Made by a program: the position numbers and the translations under genes | Shown: one piece after another, positions 52,903-61,614 of the stretch | Layout: every line of letters begins with the position of its first letter | Position numbering within the stretch: position 1 is the first letter of the stretch | Assembly: GCA_031254915.1 (NCBI GenBank) | Contig: JAIRTL010000005.1 | Coordinates: 19,654-83,653, forward strand | Length of the DNA stretch: 64,000 nt | Reading direction: 5' to 3' | Origin: Planctomycetota bacterium | GTDB taxonomy: Bacteria > Planctomycetota > SZUA-567 | The notes under the pieces: model-generated | Databases searched by the model: none | Told to the model about the DNA's origin: nothing | What the model saw: the letters and a program-made list of their open reading frames with translations, nothing else

Positions 52903-55443
52903 ATGTTCGCTGATTACGCCGACCGCGTCGCCGAACGCGAAGCCCTTGGCTTGCCGCCGCTTCCGCTTACCCGGGAGGACGTCCGCGATCTGGCGGCGCT
53001 CCTGACGTCGGGGAAGGAAAAGGCGCCCGGCGAATTCGCCGTGTTTCTCGCTCTCCTCTCCGACCGGGTTCCGCCCGGCGTCGATCCGGCCGCCGGGGAA
53101 AAAACCGCATTCCTCGCCAAGGTCGCCAAGGGCGAAGCGATGGTGGAAGGATTCGCGCCCGCCGAGGCGATCGCCATGCTTGGCGCCATGCTTGGCGGCT
53201 ACAACCTCGCGGCGCTCGCCGGGTGTCTCGAAATCGAAGCGCTTGCCGATCGGGCGGCGGAAGCGCTTTCCGGCTGCCTGTTCGCCGAAAGCGTGCTGCC
53301 GAAGCTGGAAGCGATGGACAAGTCCGGCAACCGGGGCGCCAGGCGTGTGCTCGAGTCCTGGGCCGGGGCCGAGTGGTTTGTCCGCGCGCCACGACTGCCC
53401 GAAAGCCTGGAACTCGCCGTTTACAAGGTGGATGGGGAAGTCAACACCGACGACCTCTCCCCCGCCAGGCAGGCCCCGACCAGGCCGGATATTCCGCTCC
53501 ACGCCCTGTCGATGGGCGAGACGCGTTTTCCCGGCGGAATCGCCGACATCGCGCGGATGCGCGCCGAAGGCGGGCGGGAAGGCTGCTGCGTCGCCTTCGC
53601 CGCCGATACCCTCGGCACCGGGTCAAGCCGCAAATCGGCGACGAATTCGCTTGTGTGGATGCTTGGAGACGACATTCCCCACGTCCCGAACAAGCGCCGC
53701 GGCGGCACGGTGATCGCGTCGCGGATCGCGCCCATCTTCTACACCAGCTTCATGGACGCCGGCGGCTTGCCGATTCGGGCGGACGCGTCGAATCTCAAAA
53801 GCGGCATGCGCGTCCGGCTCGAATTCGATCCCGAAGCGGGATCGGGGCGGATCGTCGAGGGCGGGCGCGAAATCGCCGCCTTTCCCTTCACCCGCGACCT
53901 CGCCGACGCCAGACGCGCCGGCGGCAGGATCAACCTCATCGTCGGGCGCCGCCTCGCCGATCGCGCGGCGGAAATCCTCGGCGCGAAACGGGCGGCGGTC
54001 TTTTACGAACGCCCGGCGACGCCCCGCGCCCCGGGACAGGGCTATACGCTGGCGCAAAAAATGGTTGGCCGCGCCTGCGGCAAAGACGGCGTTCTTCCCG
54101 GCGAATACGCGGAACCGGCCATGACCACGGTCGGTAGCCAGGACACGACCGGGCCCATGACCCGCGACGAACTCAAGGACCTCGCCTGCCTGGAATTCGC
54201 CGCGCCGATGGTGATGCAGTCTTTCTGCCACACGGCCGCGTATCCGACGGACCGCGACATCGCCATGCAAAAAACGCTCCCGGCCTTCATGATCGAACGC
54301 GGCGGCCTGGCGCTCAAACCCGGCGACGGCATCATCCATTCCTGGCTGAACCGGCTGCTGGTTCCCGATACCGTCGGCACCGGCGGCGATTCGCACACCC
54401 GCTTCCCGCTGGGCATATCCTTCCCGGCCGGTTCCGGGCTGGTGGCGCTCGGCGCGGCGATGGGCTTTATCCCGCTCGAAATGCCGGAATCGGTGCTGGT
54501 CGAATTTTCGGGAACGCCGCCGGACGGCATCACGCTTCGCGACGCGGTGAACTATATCCCGCTCAAGGCGATGGGGATGGGCCTCCTCGACCGCCCCGGC
54601 TCCGGATCGAAGAACGTTTTCAACGGGCGGATCATGGAAATGGAGGGTCTTTCCGGCTTCACGCCGGAGGAGGCGTTCGAGCTCGCGTGCGCGAGCGCCG
54701 AGCGCTCCGCCGCCGCCTCGACGGTCGCCCTCTCGCGCGACAGGGTGGCCCGGTACGTCGGCGAAAACGTCAAGCTCATTCAGTCCCTGATCGACGGCGG
54801 GTACGAATGCCGCGAGGCGCTCGAAAACCGCAAGGCGGAGCTCGAACGCTGGCTGGCGGAGGGGACGCTTCTGGAACGCGATCCGAACGCGACGTATGCC
54901 GCGATCGTTCCGGTTGATTTCGCCGAAATCGCCGAGCCGGTGATCGCCTGCCCGAATGACCCCGACCTCGTTTCCCGGCTGTCGGAACGGGCCGGCGAAA
55001 AGGTCGACGAGGCGTTCATCGGATCGTGCATGGGCAACCTCGCCCAGTACCGAGCCGCCGCCGCGATCCTGGACGGCGCGAGCCTCGGCGTCAAGCGGCT
55101 GTGGATCGCGCCGCCGACGCGCATGGACCGCGAGCGGCTCATGGAAGAGGGCGTGTGGGACGTGTTCGAAAAGGCGGGCGCGCGGCTGGAAGTCGCGGGA
55201 TGCTCGCTGTGCATGGGCAACCAGGCAAGGGTCGCGGACAACGCGGTCGTGTTTTCCACCAGCACGCGCAATTTCAACAACCGCATGGGCGCGGGCGCGC
55301 GGGTGTTCCTCGGGTCGTCGCCGCTGACGGCGGCGGTCGCGCGCTTCGGCCGGATACCGACGCCGGACGAGTATTTCGCCCTGTACAGGGAAAAGGTGTC
55401 CCCGCGCCGCGGGGAATTTGCCAAACCCCTTCGCTTTGGATAA
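52903..55443 (+). CDS. acnB: Aconitate hydratase B
   Basis: An 846-residue [4Fe-4S] enzyme interconverting citrate and isocitrate (and 2-methylisocitrate) in the TCA cycle. The order of domains is that of AcnB: an N-terminal HEAT-like and swivel domain (VDGEVNTDDLSPARQAP), then the catalytic part. Cluster cysteines lie in GSCMGN and GCSLCMGNQAR, and a TGGDSHTRFP loop is present. Length agrees with AcnB (~860) rather than AcnA. GGAGG lies eight bases ahead of the ATG at 52903. It is followed by an Fe-S scaffold and iron uptake genes. Confidence 0.95.
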   Translation: MFADYADRVAEREALGLPPLPLTREDVRDLAALLTSGKEKAPGEFAVFLALLSDRVPPGVDPAAGEKTAFLAKVAKGEAMVEGFAPAEAIAMLGAMLGGYNLAALAGCLEIEALADRAAEALSGCLFAESVLPKLEAMDKSGNRGARRVLESWAGAEWFVRAPRLPESLELAVYKVDGEVNTDDLSPARQAPTRPDIPLHALSMGETRFPGGIADIARMRAEGGREGCCVAFAADTLGTGSSRKSATNSLVWMLGDDIPHVPNKRRGGTVIASRIAPIFYTSFMDAGGLPIRADASNLKSGMRVRLEFDPEAGSGRIVEGGREIAAFPFTRDLADARRAGGRINLIVGRRLADRAAEILGAKRAAVFYERPATPRAPGQGYTLAQKMVGRACGKDGVLPGEYAEPAMTTVGSQDTTGPMTRDELKDLACLEFAAPMVMQSFCHTAAYPTDRDIAMQKTLPAFMIERGGLALKPGDGIIHSWLNRLLVPDTVGTGGDSHTRFPLGISFPAGSGLVALGAAMGFIPLEMPESVLVEFSGTPPDGITLRDAVNYIPLKAMGMGLLDRPGSGSKNVFNGRIMEMEGLSGFTPEEAFELACASAERSAAASTVALSRDRVARYVGENVKLIQSLIDGGYECREALENRKAELERWLAEGTLLERDPNATYAAIVPVDFAEIAEPVIACPNDPDLVSRLSERAGEKVDEAFIGSCMGNLAQYRAAAAILDGASLGVKRLWIAPPTRMDRERLMEEGVWDVFEKAGARLEVAGCSLCMGNQARVADNAVVFSTSTRNFNNRMGAGARVFLGSSPLTAAVARFGRIPTPDEYFALYREKVSPRRGEFAKPLRFG

Positions 55444-55546
55444 AATGGGGGCGCATCGCGGTACGCGGGGGGCCGTCCGCCGCGGCGACAGTCTTTGGTT
55501 GAACAAATACGCAAATGGCGTCTGTTTGCGTCGGGAGAGCCAAGCC

Positions 55547-55942
55547 ATGTACAGCCAGAAAGTGATGGAACATTTTCAAAATCCCCAGAACATGGGTGAA
55601 ATAGAGAACGCCGACGGCGTCGGCGAAGTCGGCAATCCCCAATGCGGCGATATGATGCGCATCACCATCAAGGTCGACGGCGACAAGATCACCGACGTCA
55701 AATGGAAGACGCTCGGCTGCGGCGCGGCGATCGCGACGAGTTCGGTCATGACCGGCCTGGCGATGGGAAAGACCCTCGACGAGGCGATGGCGCTGTCGCG
55801 CGACTCCATCGCGGATGCGCTCGACGGCCTGCCGGCCGCGAAGATGCACTGTTCGAACTTGGCGACGGACGGGCTGCGCGCCGCCATCGAGGATTACATG
55901 AAGAAACATCCGGAGGCGAAAATCCGCGGGCGCGACGGCTAG
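55547..55942 (+). CDS. IscU/NifU-type iron-sulfur cluster scaffold
   Basis: A 131-residue scaffold on which [2Fe-2S]/[4Fe-4S] clusters are assembled. It has the three conserved cysteines: VGNPQCGDMM, TLGCGAAIATSS and MHCSNLATDGL. The length matches IscU or the N-terminal NifU domain. There is no cysteine desulfurase (iscS/sufS) beside it. It lies ~100 bases after acnB, an Fe-S enzyme, and before the iron-uptake operon. Confidence 0.9.
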   Translation: MYSQKVMEHFQNPQNMGEIENADGVGEVGNPQCGDMMRITIKVDGDKITDVKWKTLGCGAAIATSSVMTGLAMGKTLDEAMALSRDSIADALDGLPAAKMHCSNLATDGLRAAIEDYMKKHPEAKIRGRDG

Positions 55943-55954
55943 CGCGTTTACAAT

Positions 55955-55980
55955 GAGGCCAATCATTTTCGAAAACGCCC
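55955..55980. repeat. Fragment of the palindromic module C
   Basis: The 26-base GAGGCCAATCATTTTCGAAA plus ACGCCC matches the right end of the elements at 35680-35774 and 9587-9683. A GCGTTTACAAT just upstream may be the joined left end of an internally deleted copy. Confidence 0.5.
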
Positions 55981-56087
55981 TGGTACGCGTTCGAGGGGGC
56001 CGCATGCCGGGCGGGCAAGAATAGGATCAGCGCAACCATATCCACACCAACAAGTTAAAAAATCCCCGGCATCTTTGTGGAAAAGGC

Positions 56088-56116
56088 TTGATTTTTCGTT
56101 AACGGCGGCTTATAGT
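56088..56116 (+). promoter_or_regulatory. Promoter of the feo operon
   Basis: TTGATT (56088-56093) and TATAGT (56111-56116) with a 17-base spacer, about 65 bases ahead of the DtxR-like gene. Confidence 0.65.
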
Positions 56117-56131
56117 TTTATGTACAAAACT
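56114..56131. promoter_or_regulatory. Candidate metal-regulator operator
   Basis: The near-palindrome AGTTTTATGTACAAAACT covers the end of the -10 box and the start region. Binding here would block transcription, so it is a natural site for autorepression by the DtxR-like protein encoded next. It does not match a classical DtxR or MntR box that I recall. Confidence 0.4.
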
Positions 56132-56181
56132 TTTCGCGGTGCGACGCGCCAGTCGGGCCGCCGGCTCGGGACGGGTTCGTA

Positions 56182-56952
56182 GTGACGACGCAGAAAAAGG
56201 CACAGCTGACGCCGGCTTTGGAGGATTACCTCGAGGCGATTTACAACCTCTGCCGGTTCAATAAGGCGGCGCATTCCCGCGATATCGCGGAAGCGCTGAA
56301 CGTACATAAATCGACTGTGACCGCGGCGTTGCGATCCCTGGGGAATATGGGCCTTATCAACTATGCGCCGTACGAGGCGGTGACGCTGACCGCCGAGGGG
56401 CGCAAAAAGGCCGAGAATGTGGTGTGGCGGCACAAGGCGCTGCGCGATTTCTTTGTCGACGTGCTCAAGGTCGACGAGGAAATGGCCGAGACGGCGGCGT
56501 GCGGCATGGAGCATTCGGTGCCGGCGGAGATCGTCGAGAAATTGGCCGAGTTCGCCGCCTTTATCGAAAAATGCCCGCGGAACGACGGGGAATGGCTGAA
56601 GGACGCCTCGTTCGCGTGTCACGGCGGGGGCGGTGAAGCCAACGAATGTCTGCTGTGTCTCGAGGATTGCGTCCGCGACTTCAAACGCGAAGGCATAAAG
56701 AAGAGGAAACATCACATGGAGGAATCCATGACCCTGGATGCCATCCCGGTCGGCGGCAAGGCGGAAGTCGTTTCGCTCAAGGGCGACGGCTCGTTGCGCC
56801 GGCGAATCGCCGAAATGGGCATTACCAGGGGCTCCCTGATTCAGGTGGAGCGGGTGGCGCCTCTGGGCGATCCCCTCGACATCCTCGTCAAAGGGTATCA
56901 TCTGTCGCTTCGCAAGGACGAGGCGGCCAATGTCGTCGTTACAAGGGCGTAA
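56182..56952 (+). CDS. DtxR/MntR-family iron regulator with C-terminal FeoA domain
   Basis: A 256-residue metal-dependent repressor. The N-terminal winged helix (LTPALEDYLEAIYNL, DIAEALNVHKSTVTAALRSL) and the metal-binding/dimerisation helices (residues ~75-125, with HKALRDFF, EEMAETAACGMEH) are typical. A Cys/His-rich linker (CHGGGGEANECLLCLEDC) precedes a C-terminal FeoA/SH3-like domain (~180-256). It starts with GTG at 56182. It is the first gene of the feo operon, so it probably senses Fe(II) and represses its own operon. Confidence 0.88.
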   Translation: MTTQKKAQLTPALEDYLEAIYNLCRFNKAAHSRDIAEALNVHKSTVTAALRSLGNMGLINYAPYEAVTLTAEGRKKAENVVWRHKALRDFFVDVLKVDEEMAETAACGMEHSVPAEIVEKLAEFAAFIEKCPRNDGEWLKDASFACHGGGGEANECLLCLEDCVRDFKREGIKKRKHHMEESMTLDAIPVGGKAEVVSLKGDGSLRRRIAEMGITRGSLIQVERVAPLGDPLDILVKGYHLSLRKDEAANVVVTRA

Positions 56953-56980
56953 CCGCCCATTATCATAGAGGAAGCGGATC

Positions 56981-57229
56981 ATGATCATGGCAAAGGGGAC
57001 AGGCATGCCGGCGATGAGGCTTTCACGGGCCGGAGCCGGATTCCCGCGTCGCATCGAGCGCATCACCGGGCCGGAAGCGCAAGTCAAGCGGCTTACCGAG
57101 CTTGGGCTGGTTTCAGGCGCCGAAGTCTCGGTGCTCGCACGCGGCGGCACCGATACGATCGTCCTGAAAGTCGGCGGCAGCAGGCTCGCGCTCGCCAGCG
57201 GCATGGCCGACAACGTCTGGGTGAAATAG
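56981..57229 (+). CDS. feoA: Ferrous iron transport protein A
   Basis: An 82-residue SH3-like cytosolic protein that assists FeoB. The family pattern is visible in RLTELGLVSGAEVSVLARGG and LALASGMADNVWV. AGAGGAAG-like AGAGGAAG sits just before the ATG (positions 56967-56974, read AGAGGAAG). It is 28 bases after the regulator, whose own C-terminus is a second FeoA domain, so the operon carries two. Confidence 0.9.
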   Translation: MIMAKGTGMPAMRLSRAGAGFPRRIERITGPEAQVKRLTELGLVSGAEVSVLARGGTDTIVLKVGGSRLALASGMADNVWVK

Positions 57230-57248
57230 CGTCATGGCGAATCCGGCG

Positions 57249-57272
57249 AAATATGCCGGGCGCGGCATATTT
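57249..57272. repeat. Perfect 9-bp inverted repeat between feoA and feoB
   Basis: AAATATGCC and GGCATATTT flank GGGCGC. The inner ATATGCCGGGCGCGGC matches the outer end of the dispersed element at 48136-48268. It may be a residual terminal repeat, an mRNA hairpin, or both. Confidence 0.5.
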
Positions 57273-57316
57273 ATCTTATCGTCGACTGTGTGAAGTGTAA
57301 AGCGTTTGGAATCCGC

Positions 57317-59830
57317 ATGCCCAACATCGTCGTCGCTTTGGCCGGCAATCCCAACTCGGGGAAGACCACGGTCTTCAACGCGCTCACCGGTTTGCGGCAG
57401 CATGTTGGCAATTATCCCGGCGTGACGGTGGAGAAAAAGGAAGGCGCCGCCAGGCGGAACGGCGGAACCTTCACGATCGTCGACCTCCCCGGCACCTATT
57501 CCCTTTCCGCCTCCTCTCCCGAGGAGGTCGTGGCGCGGAATTTTCTCGTCGACGAAAAGCCGGACGTGGTGGTGCAGGTTCTCGACGCGTCCAACCTCGA
57601 GCGCAATCTGTATCTCGCCGTGCAGATGATGGAACTGGGCGTCAAAATGGCGTTCGCGCTCAATATGTCCGACGTCGCCAAGGCGCGGGGCATCGAGTTC
57701 GATCTCGACAAGCTCTCCGGCTTTCTCAAGGCGCCTGTCGTGCCCACCGTCGGCAACAAGGGCCAGGGCACGGACGCGCTTCTCGACGCGGCCGCCAGGG
57801 TCGCCGGGGAGCCGGTCGGCGAATACGAGAAAATCAAATATCCGCACGGCGTCCGGGAGGCGATCGAGCGCATCGAATGTATGCTTACCGGCAAGGACGG
57901 CGAATACGCCGCCCGCTTCCCGGACAAGTGGCTCGCCGCGCGCATCCTCGAGGGCGACAACGAAATCGTCCCGGCGTTGTGCAACCGGGAGGTCGCCAAG
58001 GAGGCGCTCCGCCTGCGCGAAAGCCTCGAGGCGGAAAGCGGCGATTTCCCGGAAATCACCATGGCGGAGGCCCGATACGGCTGGATTTCCGGCATGTGCT
58101 CCGAAGCGGTGCGCATGACCCCGGAATCACGGCACGAAGTCTCCGACACGATCGACCGGGTGCTGCTCAACCGCGTTCTGGGCCTGCCGATCTTCCTGAT
58201 CCTCATGTACATCGTTTTCCAGCTCGTCTTCACCCTCGCCGAACCGCCGATGGAATGGATCGAAAACGCCTTCGGCGCGCTCGGTTCGCGGGCGGCCGGC
58301 CTCTGGCCGAAGGCGGCGGACAGCCCGCTTCGCGAACTGCTCGTCGACGGCATCATCGGCGGCGTCGGCGGCGTGCTTGTGTTCCTCCCCAACATCATCC
58401 TCCTGTTCCTCGCCATCGCCTTCCTCGAGGGCACCGGCTACATGGCTCGCGCCGCTTTCCTTATGGACCGGCTGATGCACAAGATCGGCCTCCATGGCAA
58501 GAGCTTCATCCCGATGCTCCTCGGGTTCGGCTGTACCGTGCCGGCGATCATGGGGACGAGGACGCTCGAGAACAGGCAGGACCGCCTGACGACGATTCTC
58601 GTCCTTCCGTGGATGAGCTGCGGCGCACGCCTTCCGATCTACGCCCTGATCATCCCCGCCTTTTTCCCGGAAGCGCTACACGCCTGGATGCTGTGGCTGA
58701 TCTACGTCATCGGCATCGTGTTCGCGGTCGTGGGCGCGAGGCTCCTGCGCACCTCCGTCTTCAAGGGTGATTCCGTCCCTTTCGTGATGGAGCTTCCCCC
58801 GTACCGCATTCCGACGCTGCGCGCCGTCATCACACTGATGTGGGACCGCGCCGGCGAGTACGTCAAGAAGGCCGGCACCATCATCCTCGGCGTCAGCATC
58901 GTCCTCTGGGCGATGACCGCCTACCCGAAGAAGCCCGAATTCGACCGGGATTACGCTGCGGCGCGCGAGGCGGTCGTCGCCGGGCATATGGACGCCGTCG
59001 CCGAACTCGGAACCGAACTCGGTCTTGGCCAGGAGGGATCGTTTCTCAGGGAATGGGAAGAGGCGAAGCTGGAAATGGCCGGCGTCCGCGACGAATACTG
59101 GGAAAAGGAATCCGGCTACGTCGAGGGTGAACGCGTCTATGAAGCGAAGCTCGAGCAGCTCTTCAATCAGCCAGGCGGCGCCCGCCTGCGCGAATTCGCC
59201 GACGCGGACGCGAACCTCGAGGAGATGGAAGCCGCCTTCGCCGAAGAAACGGAGGGATTGGAAGAGGGATCCCGGGAATATCGCGAGGCGGAACGCCGTC
59301 GCGAGGCGGCGATCGCCGCGATCGCGATCGAGCCCGGCCTCTTCGCCGGCGTCGCCGCCTACCGCGACGACATCGCCGCCGGCTACGGCGAACGGATGGG
59401 GGAAATCGACAACGCTGAGGCGGGCGAGGAACTCGCCCACTCCATTTCCGGACGCATCGGCAAATTCCTTGAGCCTGTCGTCCGCCCGATGGGATTCGAC
59501 TGGCGGATCGCGACCGCGATCATCGGTTCGTTCGCCGCCAAGGAAGTGTTTGTCGCCCAGATGGGGATAGTCTATTCGGTGGGTGAGGCGGACGAGGAGT
59601 CGGACAGCCTGCGCGACAAGCTGTGCGGCAACTATACGCCTCTGCAGGGGTTCTGCATGATGCTTTACAGCCTCCTGTCCCTGCCCTGCGTCGCCACGAT
59701 CGCCGTTGCCCGCCGCGAAACCGGCGGCTGGAAGCTCCCGATCGCAATGATTGTCGGTTTCACCCTGGTGGCGTACGTCGCGACGACGATCGTGTACCAG
59801 TTCGGCAGCGCGTTCGGGATAGGGATGTGA
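57317..59830 (+). CDS. feoB: Ferrous iron transport protein B with large insertion
   Basis: An 837-residue Fe(II) transporter. The N-terminal G domain has GNPNSGKTT, DLPGTYSLS and NMSD. The membrane part has two Gate motifs (GGVLVFLPNIILLF, LLGFGCTVPAIMGTRTLE) and LPWMSCGARLPIYAL. It is ~80-100 residues longer than usual because of a charged, coiled-coil-like insert of ~160 residues (about 543-702) between the helix ending LWAMTAYPKK and SISGRIGKFLEPV. The ATG at 57317 begins the G domain; an in-frame GTG at 57290 is possible. Confidence 0.94.
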   Translation: MPNIVVALAGNPNSGKTTVFNALTGLRQHVGNYPGVTVEKKEGAARRNGGTFTIVDLPGTYSLSASSPEEVVARNFLVDEKPDVVVQVLDASNLERNLYLAVQMMELGVKMAFALNMSDVAKARGIEFDLDKLSGFLKAPVVPTVGNKGQGTDALLDAAARVAGEPVGEYEKIKYPHGVREAIERIECMLTGKDGEYAARFPDKWLAARILEGDNEIVPALCNREVAKEALRLRESLEAESGDFPEITMAEARYGWISGMCSEAVRMTPESRHEVSDTIDRVLLNRVLGLPIFLILMYIVFQLVFTLAEPPMEWIENAFGALGSRAAGLWPKAADSPLRELLVDGIIGGVGGVLVFLPNIILLFLAIAFLEGTGYMARAAFLMDRLMHKIGLHGKSFIPMLLGFGCTVPAIMGTRTLENRQDRLTTILVLPWMSCGARLPIYALIIPAFFPEALHAWMLWLIYVIGIVFAVVGARLLRTSVFKGDSVPFVMELPPYRIPTLRAVITLMWDRAGEYVKKAGTIILGVSIVLWAMTAYPKKPEFDRDYAAAREAVVAGHMDAVAELGTELGLGQEGSFLREWEEAKLEMAGVRDEYWEKESGYVEGERVYEAKLEQLFNQPGGARLREFADADANLEEMEAAFAEETEGLEEGSREYREAERRREAAIAAIAIEPGLFAGVAAYRDDIAAGYGERMGEIDNAEAGEELAHSISGRIGKFLEPVVRPMGFDWRIATAIIGSFAAKEVFVAQMGIVYSVGEADEESDSLRDKLCGNYTPLQGFCMMLYSLLSLPCVATIAVARRETGGWKLPIAMIVGFTLVAYVATTIVYQFGSAFGIGM

Positions 59831-59849
59831 GGCGACGGGGAGAAAACCA

Positions 59850-60011
59850 ATGGAAGCATTGATAACGGCGGTCGTGGTGTTGGCGGCGTTCGCCTTTGTG
59901 GTGAAAAGGATGTTTTTCCCCGCCCCCGGCAAGGCCGGCGGCTGTTGCTGCCGCGACTCGTCGAAAAAGACCTGTCCGTTCAGCGCCAAGAACGGTTCGT
60001 GCGATTCGTGA
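59850..60011 (+). CDS. FeoB-associated Cys-rich membrane protein
   Basis: A 53-residue protein: one N-terminal membrane helix (MEALITAVVVLAAFAFVVK), then a short Cys-rich tail with GGCCCRDS, KTCPF and GSCDS. GGGGAG lies eight bases before the ATG. This layout and position directly after feoB are the hallmarks of the FeoB-associated Cys-rich family. It ends 40 bases before a strong terminator. Confidence 0.88.
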   Translation: MEALITAVVVLAAFAFVVKRMFFPAPGKAGGCCCRDSSKKTCPFSAKNGSCDS

Positions 60012-60051
60012 TACGCGTCATGATCTTCCTCGAGTGGTGTGTTCCGTGCTG

Positions 60052-60082
60052 CGCCTCCCTGTGTGCGGGGAGGCGTTTTTTT
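60052..60082 (+). terminator. Intrinsic terminator of the feo operon
   Basis: CGCCTCCC (60052-60059) pairs with GGGAGGCG (60068-60075), then seven T residues (60076-60082). Confidence 0.9.
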
Positions 60083-60150
60083 ACCGTTTTGGAGCGGGGA
60101 CGCCACACTAGCGCGGAATTTCAATTTATTCAATGAATATAATAATATAA

Positions 60151-60169
60151 CATATTAATAATTAATATG
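60151..60169. promoter_or_regulatory. Perfect 19-bp AT palindrome upstream of the sugar operon
   Basis: CATATTAATAATTAATATG reads the same on both strands about its central base. It lies in an unusually AT-rich island (about 60115-60205) within a GC-rich genome and 25 bases upstream of a -35 box. That fits an activator site or a curved upstream region. No gene lies in 60083-60399. Confidence 0.5.
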
Positions 60170-60193
60170 GTTAAAATATATTTAAAATTGGGG

Positions 60194-60222
60194 TTGAATT
60201 TTTCGTTTTCCTGCCGTACTAT
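60194..60222 (+). promoter_or_regulatory. Promoter of the alcohol dehydrogenase/ribose operon
   Basis: TTGAAT (60194-60199) and TACTAT (60217-60222) with a 17-base spacer. The leader of ~170 bases also holds a GGAAAAATTTTCC palindrome (60347-60359). Confidence 0.6.
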
Positions 60223-60399
60223 CCGAGACAAATTCCATTCGCATGCAGTGGCGCTCCCAAGTCGCCGAGGGATGCCGGTCTCTTGGCCGTCTTCCGGTTT
60301 TTTGCCGCATTGTCGGCGAATGCCTGATTTCATGCCCGAAGGATGTGGAAAAATTTTCCGCCGAAGCAGACGGCATTTTGTTTTGAAAGGCGTGGTTTT

Positions 60400-61569
60400 A
60401 TGGAGCCCTTCGCATTCCAGTTGCCCAGTCGAATCGTCTACGGGAGCGGCGGATTCAAGGAAGCGGGAGCGCTCGCGGCCGAGCTCGGCAAAAAGGCGCT
60501 TATCGTCACCCACGGATCGGCCAGAGGCAAGCTGCTCGCCGACAGGCTGACCGCGATTTTGTCCGACGCCGGCGTCGAATCCGCCGTCTTTTCCGGCGTC
60601 GTTCCCAATCCCACCACCGAGAGCGTCAACGCCGGCGCCGAGGCGGCGAAATCGTTTGGAGCCGACATGATCGTCGGTCTCGGCGGCGGTTCCGCGCTTG
60701 ATTCCGCCAAGGCGGTGGCGATCGGCGCGACCCATCCGGGCGAGGCCTGGGATTACCGGCTCTGGCAAAAGCCGATCGATTCCGCCAAGGTCCCGCCGAT
60801 TTTCGCCATCACGACGACTTCCGGCACAGGCGCGGAAATCACCGCCGTCTCGGTCGTCACCAGGACGGACGAGCACTGCAAGTTCGCCCTCGTGGACAAG
60901 AGCCTCCATCCCCGGATCGCGCTCGTCGACCCCGAATTGACCCTCTCCGTGCCCGCCCACGTCACCGCCGCCACCGGCTTCGACGCCTACTGCCACGCGT
61001 TTGAGTGCACCATCAACAAGGCCAGGAACGACTATGTCGATGCGCAGGCGCTTTTCGCCATGCGTCTGGTCGTGGACAACCTCGAGAAGGCGATCGCCTC
61101 TCCGGACGACCTTCCGGCGCGCGAGGCGCTGGCGCTCGCCAACACCGTGGCCGGCGTCTGCATCGCCAATGTCGGCGTCACTCTGCCCCACGGCATCGGC
61201 ATGGCCATCGGCGGCAGCGCGCCGCGGGTCGCGCACGGTGAAGCGCTCGCCATCATCTACCCGGAGATCGCCCGCATCACCTGGCGCGAGGCGATCCCGC
61301 AATACGCCGCCGCCGCGCGGCAGATGAACCCGGAGCTTGTCGGCGTCCCCGACGCCGAAGCGGCGGAGAGGGCGGCGGACGGGTTCTCCCGCTTCCTCAA
61401 CCGCATCGATCTGCGGATCGGCCTCGCCGACAAGGGCGTGGCGAGGGAAACGCTCGCCGTCATCGCCAAGGACGCCTTCGGCCTGCCGGACTACGGGTCG
61501 CATCCGGTGGTGCTCGACGAACCGGCGGTACTGGAGCTGTTGAATGCGTGCTATGCCGTTTCCGGCTGA
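60400..61569 (+). CDS. Iron-containing alcohol dehydrogenase
   Basis: A 389-residue group III (iron) alcohol dehydrogenase. It has GLGGGSALDSAKAVA (NAD loop), TTTSGTGAEITAVSVV, and the metal-binding set GFDAYCHAFE, plus LPHGIGMAIGG and RVAHGEALA with the His ligands. The ATG at 60400 has AAAGG upstream. It is 45 bases before rbsD and is presumably co-transcribed with the ribose-type transporter. A role on a sugar-derived alcohol or aldehyde is possible. Substrate is not readable. Confidence 0.9.
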   Translation: MEPFAFQLPSRIVYGSGGFKEAGALAAELGKKALIVTHGSARGKLLADRLTAILSDAGVESAVFSGVVPNPTTESVNAGAEAAKSFGADMIVGLGGGSALDSAKAVAIGATHPGEAWDYRLWQKPIDSAKVPPIFAITTTSGTGAEITAVSVVTRTDEHCKFALVDKSLHPRIALVDPELTLSVPAHVTAATGFDAYCHAFECTINKARNDYVDAQALFAMRLVVDNLEKAIASPDDLPAREALALANTVAGVCIANVGVTLPHGIGMAIGGSAPRVAHGEALAIIYPEIARITWREAIPQYAAAARQMNPELVGVPDAEAAERAADGFSRFLNRIDLRIGLADKGVARETLAVIAKDAFGLPDYGSHPVVLDEPAVLELLNACYAVSG

Positions 61570-61614
61570 ATATATCCCTTTTTCAAAAGCGTATGCCTGC
61601 GTGGAGGGGCGAAT

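Noticed and set aside
60083..60399. The long minus-strand frame from 60130 to 62217 opposite the alcohol dehydrogenase and rbsD genes
   Set aside because: It is an antisense shadow of two well-recognised enzymes and extends into an AT-rich non-coding island.
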